A stretch of DNA of 64,000 nucleotides from Mesorhizobium atlanticum (GCF_003289965.1 NZ_QMBQ01000002.1:434001-498000); one strand, 5' to 3'; shown: positions 38,113-48,005, counted from the stretch's first letter. Translations and numbers: made by a program. Notes: a model not told the origin generated them from the letters alone.

Positions 38113-41100
38113 ATGCGTGATACTTTCCAAATCCTTCCGACCGTGAACCTGCCGCTGACGGCGCTGCTTTTGGCGTCCACCGCGCTTGTCGGCTTCGCCC
38201 AGGCCAAGGCGCAGGAACTGCCGACCGGCGGCAGCGTCGCCTCGGGCGGCGTGACCATATCCAAGCCGTCATCGTCGCAGCTTACAATCAAGCAGTCGAC
38301 CAATTCGGCCATCGTCAACTGGCAGAGCTTTTCCATCGGCGCCGGCGCGAGCGTCGATATCGATCAGCCGAATTCGTCGTCGGTTATGCTGAATCGCGTC
38401 ACCGGCAACACCAAGTCGACCATTGCCGGCCAGCTCAAAGCCAACGGGCAGGTCTTCCTGGTCAACCCGAACGGCATCGCCATCTCCAAGACCGGCAAGG
38501 TGAGCGCGGCCGGCTTCGTCGGCTCCTCGCTCGATATCAGCGATGAGGACTTCAAGGCCGGCAAGCTGAGATTCAAGGGCAAGGGCGCTTCCGCCGCGGT
38601 GACGAATGAAGGGTCCGTCTCGATCGGCTCCGGGGGATATGCGGCCTTGCTCGGCGGCAGCGTCGACAATTCCGGCACGGTCAGCGTGCCGCTCGGCAAG
38701 GTCGGGCTGGGCTCGGGCGAGGAGGCGACACTCGATCTGTCGGGCGACGGATTCCTGCAGATCGCGGTGCCGACCAAGGCGGATGGCACCGGCGCGCTGG
38801 TCGGCAATTCGGGCGTGATCAGCGCCGATGGCGGCCGGGTCGAGATCAAGGCGGCTGCGGCCAAGGAAGCGGCGCGGCAAGCCGTCAACATGTCGGGGCT
38901 TGTCGAGGCGCGCACTGTCTCTGGCCAATCCGGCGAGATCGTGCTTGGCGGCGGCGACGGCTCGGTAGAAGTGTCGGGCAAGCTCGACGCTTCGGCCAAG
39001 GCCGGCGGCCAGAGCGGCAAGGTGACCGTCACAGGCAGGAAACTGAAGCTGAAGGGTGCGACCGTCGATACCTCGGGCAAGGATGGCGGCGGCACGGTCA
39101 AGATCGGCGGCGACAAGCAGGGCTCGGGTACGCTGCAGCATGCCGCGACCACTGAGATCGACAAGGACACGACGATCAGCGCCGATGCGACCGGCAATGG
39201 CGACGGCGGCACCGTAATCGTCTGGTCCGACGAGCAGACTGCATTCGCCGGCAAGATCTCGGCCCGTGGCGGTGACCAAGGCGGCAATGGCGGCTTCGTC
39301 GAAGTCTCCGGCAAGCAGAGGCTCGACTTCACCGGTTCGGCCGATCTTCGCGCCCGCTTCGGCTATACGGGCGATCTTCTGCTCGATCCCTACAACGTCA
39401 CCATCTCCAACGCTGCAGGCAACACCGGCGGCAGCATGAGCGTCAACACCGATGACAGCGTCATCAACGTCACGATGCTGCAGAACCTGCTGGCGACCGC
39501 CAACGTCACCATCTCGACGGGCAGCGGCGGTTCGCAGGCCGGCGACATCACGGTTGCGGCGCCGATTACCTGGAGCGCCAACACGCTGACGCTCGATGCC
39601 TATCATTCGATCGTCTTCAACGCCGATGCCACGATCGGCGGTGTCGGCGGGCTGGCGCTGGTCACCAATCATGGCGGCAGCGGCGGCGTGATGTCCTATG
39701 CGCTCGGCACCTCGGTGACGTTTACCGGCACCCAAGGCGCGCAGGCGCTGTCGATCAACGGTCAGAGCTACACGTTGATCTACGACGTCAACGGCCTTCA
39801 GGCGATCAACAATGGCCTCAGCGGGCGCTATGCGCTCGCCAACACCATCGATGCCAGCGACACCTACAACTGGAACGGCGTCAAGGGCTTCATACCGCTC
39901 GGCACCGATGGCAACACCAACATCCTGAACGGCGGCAACGGCTTCAACGGCACGTTCGACGGCCTCGGCAACACCATCGACTATCTGCGGTCGACACCAG
40001 GCGGGGCCAACTATGCCGGCCTGTTCGGCTATATCGGCGGTGGGGGCGCGGTGCGCAATGTCGGGCTTGTCGATGTCTCCGTCATGGCCTCCTACGAAAC
40101 AGGCGCCATTGCCGGCTGGAACAAAGGGTCCATCTCCGGCGTGTGGGCAAGCGGGCAGATCCACGGCGCCGGCTCTACAGGCGGACTGGTCGGCCGGAAC
40201 GACGGCTCGATCACCCGGTCATTCTCGACCGTGGGGGTGAATGCGCGTGACGACAATAATGCTGGCGGGCTTGTCGGCTTCAATGCTGCCGGCGGGACGA
40301 TCAGCCAGTCCTATTCGTATGGCTGGGTCCTTGGCTCACGTTTCGTCGGCGGGCTTGTGGGACAGAACCAGGGGTCGATCAGCGATTCGTATTCGACCGG
40401 GCCAGCCAGTGGGACGCTCGGAGAGCCCACGGTGGGCGGATTGGTGGGGCTGAACTACGGCAGCGTCACCAATGGCGCCTTCGACATGACGACATCGGGC
40501 TTGAGCAACGCCTTTGGCGGCGGCAGCAACGCGGGCAGCGCAATCGGCCTTACCACCGCCGACTTCCAGAACGGCGCCGGCAATGGTTTGAGCACTGCCT
40601 TCGGCGGCGGCTCGGGCGGCCTCTACCCCTATCTGAAAAGCTTCTATCCAAACGGTGTGCAGGCGATCTCCGGCATCGCCTACAAGGACAGCGGCGCCAC
40701 GCCGCTGTCGTCGGGCACGCGCCAGCCCGACTATGTGAAGAATCCCGGGCTCGTTACGGCGGTCGCCAACGGCGTCGACCTCGGCACGGTATCGACCGGC
40801 GTCAACGGCTATTATTACATCGCGACGCCGACCGGCACGATCGGCAGCAGCGTCCTGGTCTATACGGTGCAGGACGGCGGCCCCAACGCCGCCGGGGCGC
40901 AGAACGCGGTGACGCTCCGGACGGGCCTGTCGGACGGGAATGTCTCCAACCTCAATGTCTACGGCAACTGGCGTCTCGACGAGGCGGACGCCTCGATCAC
41001 GTCGCTTTCGGCGCTGCAGGACGTCGCCGCGGCGACCGTTGGATCGACCTATGTCGGCAGCCTCTCCTTCGCCAATTGGCAGATCGAGACGGCGGCGACG

Positions 41101-43566
41101 ACATTCGCGCTCGACCAGGCCATATCGATCGGCAGCGGCACGCTGGCGCTGTCGTCGAACGGCGCGGTCACACAGACGAGCAGCCTGAGCGCGGGCTCGC
41201 TATGGCTTGGCGGCACGGGCGCTTTCAACCTGACCAATGCCGGCAACCAGGTCGGCACCGTCGCCGTCAATGCCGGATCGGTCAACCTGGCGGATCTCGG
41301 CGGACTCGTCATCGGCAGCGCCGCCAGCGCGCGCGGCGTGACGACAACCGGCGCCAACACGACGGGGCAGGTCCAACTGCAAACCACCGGCGACCTGACG
41401 ATCGCGGCGAGCGCGAAGGTCAGCGGTACCGATCCGGTGCTGGCGGCAGGCGGCAAGTTCATCAACAGCCGAGGCAGCGATGCCGTGACCGCGACGAGCG
41501 GGCGCTGGCTGGTCTACGCCGCCGCGCCGACCGGCAACACATTCGGCAATCTCAACAGCGGCAACACCGCGGTCTGGAACACGGCGGCCGGCGGCGCCGT
41601 GAGCGCCGCCGGCAATCGCTATGTCTTCGCCTACCAGCCGACGCTGACCTTCACCTCCCAAAGTGCTTCCAAGGTTTATGGCGACGCCGCCATGCCGACA
41701 TTGACCTACACGGTGACGGGCTATCAGGCAGGGGTGGCCAACGCCTATCTCGGCGACAGCGCCAGCACCACTTTCACCGGCGCGCCGTCGCTCTCCACGC
41801 CCAATCCGCTTGCCACCCAGCAACTCGGAGCCGGGACCTACGCGATCACCGTCGGCGCCGGCGATATCACTGTCTTGAACGGCTATGGGCTCGCCTTCAA
41901 CAGCGCCGGCTGGTTCACCGTGGCCAGGCGCGCGGTCACGGTCACGGCCGATGCCGATCAGCACAAGACCTATGGCGACGCGGATCCGGCGCTCACCTAT
42001 TCGGTTTCGGATCTCGGCAGCGGCGTCGCCCTGGTCGGCGCACTCGGCCGCGAAGCAGGCGAGGACGTCGGCACCTACGCCATCGGCCAAGGCACGATGA
42101 CCAATGCCAACAACGCCAATTACGACATCACCGTAGTCGGCGCCGGCTTCACCATCGGCAAGCGGGCCATCACGGTCACCGCCAACGCCAATCAGGGCAA
42201 GTCCTATGGCGATGCTGACCCTGCCTTGACCTATTCGGTTTCCGATCTCGGCAGCGGCGAGGCGCTCGTCGGTTCGCTCGATCGGGCTTCCGGTGAGAAT
42301 GTCGGCAGCTACGCCATCAGCCAAGGCACGCTGACCAACGCCAACAATTTCAACTACGAGATCAGCTTCGTCGGGTCGGATTTCGAGATCGGCAAGCGAG
42401 CGGTGACGGTCACGGCCAAGTCCGGCCAGGGCAAGACCTATGGCGACGCCGATCCGTCGTCCTATAGTTTCACCTACAGCTCTCTCGGCAACGGCGTGGC
42501 ACTTGTCGGCTCGCTGGAGCGCGCGGCGGGCGAGAATGTCGGCAACTACGCCATCGGCCAGGGCACACTGACAGATGCCAACAATTCGAACTACGACATC
42601 ACCTTCGTCAGCACGGATTTTGACATTGCCAGACGGGCGGTGACGGTGACGGCCAATGCCGGCCAGGGCAAGACCTACGGCAATGCAGACCCCTCATCCT
42701 ACAGCTACACCTATTCCGACCTCGGCAGCGGTGTCGCCCTTGTCGGCGCTCTCGACCGAGAGGCTGGCGAGAACGCCGGCAGCTACGCGATCGGCCAAGG
42801 CTCGCTGACCAATGCGAACAACGCCAATTACGACATCACTTTCGAGGGCGACAATTTCAACATCGGCAAACGCTTGGTGACGGTGACGGCGACGGCGGGC
42901 CAGCACAAGACCTATGGCGATGCCGATCCGACACTCGGCTACAGTTTCTCCGATCTCGGCAACGGCGTTGCGCTGGTCGGCGCGCTCGATCGCGAGGCTG
43001 GCGAGAATGCCGGCAATTACGCGATCGGCCAAGGCTCGCTGACCGATGCCGCAAATTCCAACTACGACATCACCTTCGTCGGCGCCGACTTCACCATCGC
43101 CAGGCGGGCGATCACCGTCACGGCCGATGCGCAAAGCCGTCGTCCGGGCATGTCCAATCCGCCGCTCACCTACACAATCAGCGGACTTGGCCTGGTCGCC
43201 GGCGACATGCTCAGCGGCTCGCTTTCGACCGAGGCGACCACGGCGAGCGAGCCGGGCAGCTATGCCATCGAACAAGGCAGCCTGAGCGCGTCGGCGAATT
43301 ACGAACTGACCTATGTCGGCGCCAATCTGGTGGTGCAGCGGGCCAATGTCATGCCGACGGTCGGTGCCGCCAGCACCGTGGCCTCCAACGCCGCCACGCA
43401 CGGCAGCGGGCAGCCGGCGCATGTCTTCTTCACCGGCCGGCCGGCGGGCGACACGCAAACGGTGGTCGAGGATCCCCGCTTCGACAAGGCCGCGTTCTGC
43501 CGAGCCATGGGCGTGGTTTCCACCGTATGTCTCCTGGCCTCGGCTGAGCAGGGCGTCGGCAGGTGA
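38113..43566 (+). CDS. Two-partner secretion exoprotein (TpsA) with GLUG motifs and MBG repeats
   Basis: A 1817-aa secreted adhesin-like protein. A signal peptide (LPLTALLLASTALVGFAQAKA) precedes the TPS domain (about residues 35-270) with QSTNSAIVNWQSFSIGAGAS and the hallmark FLVNPNGI. A Gly-rich beta-helix follows to about 480. GLUG motifs lie at about 690-790 (STGGLVGRNDGSITRSFS, FVGGLVGQNQGSISDSYS, VGGLVGLNYGSVTNG). A further beta-rich part reaches 1170. Then come one divergent and six regular MBG (YGDADP-type) repeats of 78-79 residues (about 1176-1741), and a short tail with two Cys (FCRAMGVVSTVCLLAS). TpsB is encoded 8 bp upstream. Probable role: surface attachment or biofilm. Confidence 0.93.
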   Translation: MRDTFQILPTVNLPLTALLLASTALVGFAQAKAQELPTGGSVASGGVTISKPSSSQLTIKQSTNSAIVNWQSFSIGAGASVDIDQPNSSSVMLNRVTGNTKSTIAGQLKANGQVFLVNPNGIAISKTGKVSAAGFVGSSLDISDEDFKAGKLRFKGKGASAAVTNEGSVSIGSGGYAALLGGSVDNSGTVSVPLGKVGLGSGEEATLDLSGDGFLQIAVPTKADGTGALVGNSGVISADGGRVEIKAAAAKEAARQAVNMSGLVEARTVSGQSGEIVLGGGDGSVEVSGKLDASAKAGGQSGKVTVTGRKLKLKGATVDTSGKDGGGTVKIGGDKQGSGTLQHAATTEIDKDTTISADATGNGDGGTVIVWSDEQTAFAGKISARGGDQGGNGGFVEVSGKQRLDFTGSADLRARFGYTGDLLLDPYNVTISNAAGNTGGSMSVNTDDSVINVTMLQNLLATANVTISTGSGGSQAGDITVAAPITWSANTLTLDAYHSIVFNADATIGGVGGLALVTNHGGSGGVMSYALGTSVTFTGTQGAQALSINGQSYTLIYDVNGLQAINNGLSGRYALANTIDASDTYNWNGVKGFIPLGTDGNTNILNGGNGFNGTFDGLGNTIDYLRSTPGGANYAGLFGYIGGGGAVRNVGLVDVSVMASYETGAIAGWNKGSISGVWASGQIHGAGSTGGLVGRNDGSITRSFSTVGVNARDDNNAGGLVGFNAAGGTISQSYSYGWVLGSRFVGGLVGQNQGSISDSYSTGPASGTLGEPTVGGLVGLNYGSVTNGAFDMTTSGLSNAFGGGSNAGSAIGLTTADFQNGAGNGLSTAFGGGSGGLYPYLKSFYPNGVQAISGIAYKDSGATPLSSGTRQPDYVKNPGLVTAVANGVDLGTVSTGVNGYYYIATPTGTIGSSVLVYTVQDGGPNAAGAQNAVTLRTGLSDGNVSNLNVYGNWRLDEADASITSLSALQDVAAATVGSTYVGSLSFANWQIETAATTFALDQAISIGSGTLALSSNGAVTQTSSLSAGSLWLGGTGAFNLTNAGNQVGTVAVNAGSVNLADLGGLVIGSAASARGVTTTGANTTGQVQLQTTGDLTIAASAKVSGTDPVLAAGGKFINSRGSDAVTATSGRWLVYAAAPTGNTFGNLNSGNTAVWNTAAGGAVSAAGNRYVFAYQPTLTFTSQSASKVYGDAAMPTLTYTVTGYQAGVANAYLGDSASTTFTGAPSLSTPNPLATQQLGAGTYAITVGAGDITVLNGYGLAFNSAGWFTVARRAVTVTADADQHKTYGDADPALTYSVSDLGSGVALVGALGREAGEDVGTYAIGQGTMTNANNANYDITVVGAGFTIGKRAITVTANANQGKSYGDADPALTYSVSDLGSGEALVGSLDRASGENVGSYAISQGTLTNANNFNYEISFVGSDFEIGKRAVTVTAKSGQGKTYGDADPSSYSFTYSSLGNGVALVGSLERAAGENVGNYAIGQGTLTDANNSNYDITFVSTDFDIARRAVTVTANAGQGKTYGNADPSSYSYTYSDLGSGVALVGALDREAGENAGSYAIGQGSLTNANNANYDITFEGDNFNIGKRLVTVTATAGQHKTYGDADPTLGYSFSDLGNGVALVGALDREAGENAGNYAIGQGSLTDAANSNYDITFVGADFTIARRAITVTADAQSRRPGMSNPPLTYTISGLGLVAGDMLSGSLSTEATTASEPGSYAIEQGSLSASANYELTYVGANLVVQRANVMPTVGAASTVASNAATHGSGQPAHVFFTGRPAGDTQTVVEDPRFDKAAFCRAMGVVSTVCLLASAEQGVGR
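41926..43335 (+). repeat. Six tandem MBG repeats in the TpsA exoprotein
   Basis: Units begin at 41926, 42160, 42394, 42631, 42868 and 43102, with periods of 234-237 bp (78 or 79 codons). Each unit opens with a basic pair then V/I-T-V-T-A, followed by K-(T/S)-YG-(D/N)-ADP, SDLG-x-G-x-ALVG-x-L, and ANNxNYDI. The last unit is degenerate, with no YGDADP. Similarity is clear at nucleotide level, so copy number could change by recombination. Confidence 0.92.
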
Positions 43567-43682
43567 TGGGCGCGCCAACCGGTAATCGAAGGTCAACTGA
43601 AGTTCTCGTGTGGACTTTGCAGCGTGGAAGCGGCTACCTATCCTGATGCCTTGACGTCGTTTGCCAAGGCCGCCCGGGTGAA

Positions 43683-44519
43683 ATGATGCCGAGAACAATC
43701 CGGACACTGACCGCCAGCGAAGTGGAAGCGCTCGTCGACTGGGCGGCCAGGGAGGGATGGAATCCAGGCATTGGCGATGCCGCGGCGTTCCGGACGGCCG
43801 ATCCCGACGGATTCATCGGCGCTTTCGTTGACGGAGAGATGGTGGCCGGCATTTCGGCCGTCGCATACGGCCCGGGCTTCGGTTTCATCGGCCTCTATAT
43901 CTGCCGGCCTGACCGGCGTGGCGAGGGCCACGGCAAGGCGGTCTGGGATGCCGGCATGGCACGCCTCGGCAACCGCATCACCGGTCTCGACGGGGTGGCC
44001 GAGCAACGGGCCAATTACCAGCGCATGGGCTTCGTGCCGGTTTATGAGACCGTCCGCTACAGCGGCCGGCCCGCCGGATTGCCGGAGGGTGGCGACATAC
44101 GGCCAGTGACGGCCGACGACATGGCCGGGATACTCGCCTGTGACCACCGGTGTTTCCCGGCGCCGCGGGAAGCCTTCCTCCGGGAGTGGCTGCGGCAGCC
44201 CCGGATTGCGCTGCTTTCTGGCGGATCGGGCGGCATTGCCGGCTACGGCGCGGCCCGCCGATGCCGGGAAGGCTTCAAGGTCGGGCCGCTATTCGCCGAC
44301 AGGACGGACCTTGCCCTGGCGTTGCTGGCGGACCTCGCGGGTCGGATCGGCAACGAGGCATTGCATATCGACGTCCCGGCCAGCCAGGTTCAGTTCACCG
44401 CCATGCTTCAGGCCGCCGGCATGGTCCCCGGCTTTGCGACGACACGCATGTACAAGGGCGGCAAACCCGGCAACGTCCCGTCGACGGTTTTCGGCATCAC
44501 GACGCTCGAGTTGGGATGA
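43683..44519 (+). CDS. GNAT family N-acetyltransferase with YitH-type second domain
   Basis: A 278-aa protein with two parts. The N-terminal GNAT fold (about 1-130) has ALVDWAAREGWNPGIGDAAA, LYICRPDRRGEGHGKAVWDAG (acetyl-CoA pyrophosphate loop R-x-x-G-x-G-x-A/G) and NYQRMGFVPVYE. The C-terminal part (about 140-278, GFKVGPLFADRTDLALALLA) matches the YitH/Acetyltransf_18 type. Start at ATG 43683 (a second ATG follows), without a strong ribosome site. Substrate unknown. It stands alone downstream of the adhesin. Confidence 0.87.
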   Translation: MMPRTIRTLTASEVEALVDWAAREGWNPGIGDAAAFRTADPDGFIGAFVDGEMVAGISAVAYGPGFGFIGLYICRPDRRGEGHGKAVWDAGMARLGNRITGLDGVAEQRANYQRMGFVPVYETVRYSGRPAGLPEGGDIRPVTADDMAGILACDHRCFPAPREAFLREWLRQPRIALLSGGSGGIAGYGAARRCREGFKVGPLFADRTDLALALLADLAGRIGNEALHIDVPASQVQFTAMLQAAGMVPGFATTRMYKGGKPGNVPSTVFGITTLELG

Positions 44520-44644
44520 TCGGGGGCCGGCGAAGCTGCTGCAGTCATTGTTTTGCCTGGCTGGTCCATGCGACAGAGCCCCATGACGTGATTTAGGGAC
44601 ATGGTTTGCCTTTGCCGGGCGCTACGTGGCGTGGAGGTTATCGA

Positions 44645-45415
44645 ATGGCTGGCAGGACGGTTCTGATCGCCGGTGGCGCCGGGGGCATGGGTCTTGCGAC
44701 CGGACTGCGCCTCGCGGCCGACGGCGAGCGGATCGCGCTCGCCGATCTTCCCGGCCCCAAGCTCGACGCAGCCGTGGCCAAGATTGTCGCGAGCGGAACG
44801 GATGCAGTCGGCTTGCCGCTCGACATCCGCTCCGTCGCTGCCTGCCGCGACGTGGTGGCCAAGGCCAGGGATTGGGGCGGCGCCATAGACATCCTCGTCA
44901 ACGCCGCCGGCGTCTGGCTCGAGGGGCCGGCGAGCGGGGTCGAGGAAGATCAGTGGGACCTTGTGCTGGACGTCAATCTCAAGGGCGCGTTCTTCCTGAT
45001 CTCGGCGGCTGTCCCGCATCTGGCTGCAGCGCAAGGCGTGATCGTCAACATCGCGTCCGACGCCGGCCTCGTCGGCAACAATGGGGCGGCCGTCTATTGC
45101 GCCTCGAAGGGCGGGTTGGTTCTGCTGACCAAGGCTCTCGCACTGGAACTCGCCCCGCAAGGCATCAGGGTCAATGCCGTTTGCCCCGGCGATACGGCAA
45201 CGCCGATGATCGAATATCAGGCCAGGACCTATGGTGGGGACGATCCCGACGGCTACAAGCGCCGGCTTCTCGGGCACTATCCGCAGGGGGACAAAGCAAG
45301 GTTCATTCAGGTGGAAGAGATCGCATCCTTCATCCACTATCTCTGCCAGCCGGACGCGGCGCCGATCACCGGGGCCGCGCTTTCGATCGATTTCGGCGTC
45401 AGCGCCGGCTATTGA
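44645..45415 (+). CDS. Short-chain dehydrogenase/reductase (SDR), copy 1
   Basis: A 256-aa classical SDR from ATG 44645 with GGAGG about 9 nt upstream. It has the NAD(P) loop IAGGAGGMGLATGL, the NAAG-type motif LVNAAGVWLEG, the catalytic YCASKGG (YxxxK) and the VNAVCPGDTATPM segment. Asp follows strand 2 (IALADLPG), which favours NAD(H). Together with a second SDR and the sarcosine-oxidase-like operon downstream, it may serve the same catabolic route. Substrate unknown. Confidence 0.9.
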   Translation: MAGRTVLIAGGAGGMGLATGLRLAADGERIALADLPGPKLDAAVAKIVASGTDAVGLPLDIRSVAACRDVVAKARDWGGAIDILVNAAGVWLEGPASGVEEDQWDLVLDVNLKGAFFLISAAVPHLAAAQGVIVNIASDAGLVGNNGAAVYCASKGGLVLLTKALALELAPQGIRVNAVCPGDTATPMIEYQARTYGGDDPDGYKRRLLGHYPQGDKARFIQVEEIASFIHYLCQPDAAPITGAALSIDFGVSAGY

Positions 45416-45481
45416 AAAAAGCCTGGGCGGTTTCATCGCGGGCATGATTGCCCGCGTCGGCATGCCAATCGTGGAGAGGAA

Positions 45482-46243
45482 ATGATCGTGTTCCGCAAGT
45501 CTCGCAAGGCGCTGGTGACCGGCGCGGGCGCCGCCGACGGCATCGGTATCGCGACCGCGCGGGCGCTGGGCGAGGCCGGCCTTTCAGTCGTCATCACCGC
45601 TTCGTCCGCGCGCGTCGAGCAGCGGGCCGAGGAATTGCGGGCGGAGGGGCTTGATGTCCGCGCCGTCGTGGCCGACCTGACGCTTTCGGGCGATGTCGAG
45701 CGCTTGTGCTCGCAGGCCGGCGAAATCGACGTCCTCGTCAACAACGCCGGGATGGGGACTGTCGGCCAGCCGGCGCTGCAGCGCCGGTTTCTCGACCTCA
45801 GCGAAAGCGACTGGGACCGCGGCATCGACGTCAGCCTGAAAACCGCGTTCCTGAGCACACGCGGATTCCTGGCCGGCATGGTGCAACGCGGACATGGGCG
45901 CGTCGTCAACATGGCTTCGGTGACGGGCCCCTACGTATCCAATGAGGGCGAGGCCGCCTATTCCGCGGCCAAGGCCGGCATGATCGGGCTGACGCACGCG
46001 CTCGCCCTGGAGGTTGGCCGCAGCGGCGTCACCGTCAACGCCGTGGCTCCGGGCTGGATCGCGACCGGCGCATCGACGCCGGAGGAACTCGCCGCTGCCC
46101 GCAACACGCCGCTCGGGCGCGCGGGCAGCCCCGGGGAAGTCGCGGCCGCCGTTTTGTTTCTGGCGTCCGACGGAGCCAGCTATGTCAACGGCGCCGTCCT
46201 CGTGGTGGATGGCGGCAACATCCTGCAGGAACGCAAGGGATAA
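45482..46243 (+). CDS. Short-chain dehydrogenase/reductase (SDR), copy 2
   Basis: A 253-aa SDR (MIVFRKSRKALVTGAGAADG). It has TGAGAADGIGIATA, LVNNAGMGTVG, MASVTGPYVS, YSAAKAG (YxxxK) and VNAVAPGWIATGAS. ATG 45482 follows GAGAGGAA. It is 67 bp after copy 1 on the same strand, and the two are probably co-transcribed. It resembles 3-oxoacyl/alcohol SDRs, without clear substrate clues. Confidence 0.9.
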   Translation: MIVFRKSRKALVTGAGAADGIGIATARALGEAGLSVVITASSARVEQRAEELRAEGLDVRAVVADLTLSGDVERLCSQAGEIDVLVNNAGMGTVGQPALQRRFLDLSESDWDRGIDVSLKTAFLSTRGFLAGMVQRGHGRVVNMASVTGPYVSNEGEAAYSAAKAGMIGLTHALALEVGRSGVTVNAVAPGWIATGASTPEELAAARNTPLGRAGSPGEVAAAVLFLASDGASYVNGAVLVVDGGNILQERKG

Positions 46244-46292
46244 TAGTGCGGCCGAGCGTGGGCGTCGCTTGGCCGATCGTTGCCGCTTTGAA

Positions 46293-46308
46293 TGGACACA
46301 AGTGTACA
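46293..46308. promoter_or_regulatory. Imperfect palindrome upstream of the sox operon, possible operator
   Basis: TGGACACAAGTGTACA has arms of seven bases with six pairing (one G/A mismatch) around AA. It lies in the 227-bp gap before soxB, about 160 bp upstream of its start. It could be a site for the TetR protein encoded at the operon end, which is a guess. No other gene is evident in the gap. Confidence 0.4.
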
Positions 46309-46470
46309 TTCGCGCTAGACATGAGCTTCGCGCTGCCCGTTCGCTGTTCGGCGATCAATGGCAAGGCGAGTGTCCAGGGAGCGATTGATGCACAAGCTCG
46401 GGCTGCAGACAGGGCGGTCAAGCCTTTACGATGAAGCGACATGTCCGACCTGTGACGGCGGCTTGAGCGC

Positions 46471-47724
46471 ATGACGAGACACTATTCGGCGCTTTCGCTC
46501 TTCAAGGAGGGCATCGCCGGTCAGACCGGTTGGGAAAAGGCCTGGCGCTCACCCGATCCGAAGCGGCGCTATGACGCCATCATCATCGGGGGCGGGGGGC
46601 ACGGCCTGGCGACGGCCTACTATCTCGCAAAGAATCATGGGGTCACCAACGTGGCCCTGCTGGAAAAGGGCTGGATCGGCGGAGGCAACACCGGCCGCAA
46701 CACCACCGTGGTGCGCTCCAACTACTTCTATCCTGAAAGCGCGGCGATCTACGGTCTGGCGCACAGTCTCTACAAGACGCTCTCGAAGGACCTGAACTAC
46801 AATGTGATGTTTTCCGCGCGCGGCATTCTAACGCTCGTGCACAGCGAAGCGGCAATGGAAACCGCTGCGCGAAGCGTCAACGCCATCCAGGTCAACGGCA
46901 TCGACTGCGAGTTGTTCTCGGTCGAGGACGTGCGCCGTGTCGTGCCGATCTACAATTTCAGCCCGGACGCCCGCTACCCGGTCTATGGCGGCACCTGGCA
47001 GCCGAGCGGCGGCACCGCCCGTCATGACGCCGTCGCCTGGGGCTATGCGCGCGCTGCAAGCCGCCTCGGCGTCGATATCATCCAGAATTGCGAGATAACC
47101 GACTTCATCATCGAAGGCGGTCGCTGCCGCGGCGTCGTCACCACGCGCGGCGCGATCCGCGCCGAGCGTACGGGCATGGCGGTCGCCGGCCATTCGTCTG
47201 TGCTGGCGGCCAAGGCGGGGTTCCGGCTGCCGGTCAATTCCTACGCGCTGCAGGCCTGCGTGTCCGAACCGGTCAAGCCGATCATCGACACGGTGGTGAT
47301 CTCGCCGGACACGGGCGTCTATGTCAGCCAGTCGGACAAGGGTGAACTGGTCATCGGCGGCGCGCTCGACCGCATCCCGTCCTATGGCCAGCGCGGCAAC
47401 CTGCCGGTGCTGGAAGGCGTGATCGCCGGCATGCTCGAAATGTTCCCGATCTTCGGCCAGCTGAAGATGATGCGGCAATGGGCCGGCATCGTCGATGTCG
47501 TCCCGGATTCCTCGCCGATCATTGGTGAATCACCACTGCCTGGCCTCTTCCTCAATTGCGGGTGGGGCACGGGCGGCTTCAAGGCGATCCCCGCAGGCGG
47601 CACGCTGCTTGCCCATCTGCTCGCCACCGGCAGGCATCACGACATCAGCCGGCCCTTCGATCTCGACCGCTTCGCGCGCGGCCGCCTGATCGACGAGGCG
47701 GCCGGCTCCGGCATTGCGCATTGA
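46471..47724 (+). CDS. soxB: Heterotetrameric sarcosine oxidase-type beta subunit
   Basis: A 417-aa flavoprotein, DAO superfamily. The FAD-binding motif is IIIGGGGHGLATAYYLAKNH. The His in SGGTARHDAVAWGYARAA aligns with the His that covalently holds FMN in the corynebacterial enzyme. The C-terminal part has LFLNCGWGTGGFKAIPAGG. It is first of soxB-D-A-G, the usual order. The family oxidatively demethylates sarcosine with tetrahydrofolate as acceptor; an alternative N-methyl substrate is possible given the variant SoxD. Confidence 0.93.
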   Translation: MTRHYSALSLFKEGIAGQTGWEKAWRSPDPKRRYDAIIIGGGGHGLATAYYLAKNHGVTNVALLEKGWIGGGNTGRNTTVVRSNYFYPESAAIYGLAHSLYKTLSKDLNYNVMFSARGILTLVHSEAAMETAARSVNAIQVNGIDCELFSVEDVRRVVPIYNFSPDARYPVYGGTWQPSGGTARHDAVAWGYARAASRLGVDIIQNCEITDFIIEGGRCRGVVTTRGAIRAERTGMAVAGHSSVLAAKAGFRLPVNSYALQACVSEPVKPIIDTVVISPDTGVYVSQSDKGELVIGGALDRIPSYGQRGNLPVLEGVIAGMLEMFPIFGQLKMMRQWAGIVDVVPDSSPIIGESPLPGLFLNCGWGTGGFKAIPAGGTLLAHLLATGRHHDISRPFDLDRFARGRLIDEAAGSGIAH

Positions 47725-47738
47725 AGGTGTAGAACAAG

Positions 47739-48005
47739 ATGCAGCTCTTTCCCTGCCCCTTCTGCGGGCCGCGTGAAGAAAGCGAATTCCATTATGGCGG
47801 CGAGGCCGGCAATCTCCGTCCCGACGGCGAGGTGACCGCCGAGCGCTGGGCCGGTTATCTCCATATGCGCGACAATCCGAAGGGACCGACCCGGGAGATC
47901 TGGGTGCATATGACCTGCGGCGAGTTCTTCGCCATGAGCCGCGACAGCGTCAATCACAAGGTGTCGGGCTCTTCCGTGCTCGGCGATGTGGAGCACGGCG
48001 CATGA
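47739..48005 (+). CDS. soxD: Sarcosine oxidase-type delta subunit (zinc-binding)
   Basis: An 88-aa protein opening MQLFPCPFCGPREESEF. Cys6 and Cys9 match the zinc ligands of known SoxD. The second ligand pair is WVHMTC (His57, Cys60), with spacing one residue shorter than the H-x3-C I know from typical SoxD. It overlaps soxA by 4 bp (ATGA). It is short compared with about 99 aa in classical examples, so this is a divergent subfamily. Confidence 0.9.
   Translation: MQLFPCPFCGPREESEFHYGGEAGNLRPDGEVTAERWAGYLHMRDNPKGPTREIWVHMTCGEFFAMSRDSVNHKVSGSSVLGDVEHGA

Noticed and set aside
38113..43566. The MBG repeats as a CRISPR-like or mobile repeat array
   Set aside because: The repeats are in frame, 234-237 bp long, and encode a regular protein domain; they belong to the exoprotein.
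46246..46434. 62-codon ORF between the second SDR and soxB
   Set aside because: No ribosome site, no family, mixed composition, and it spans a likely regulatory palindrome.
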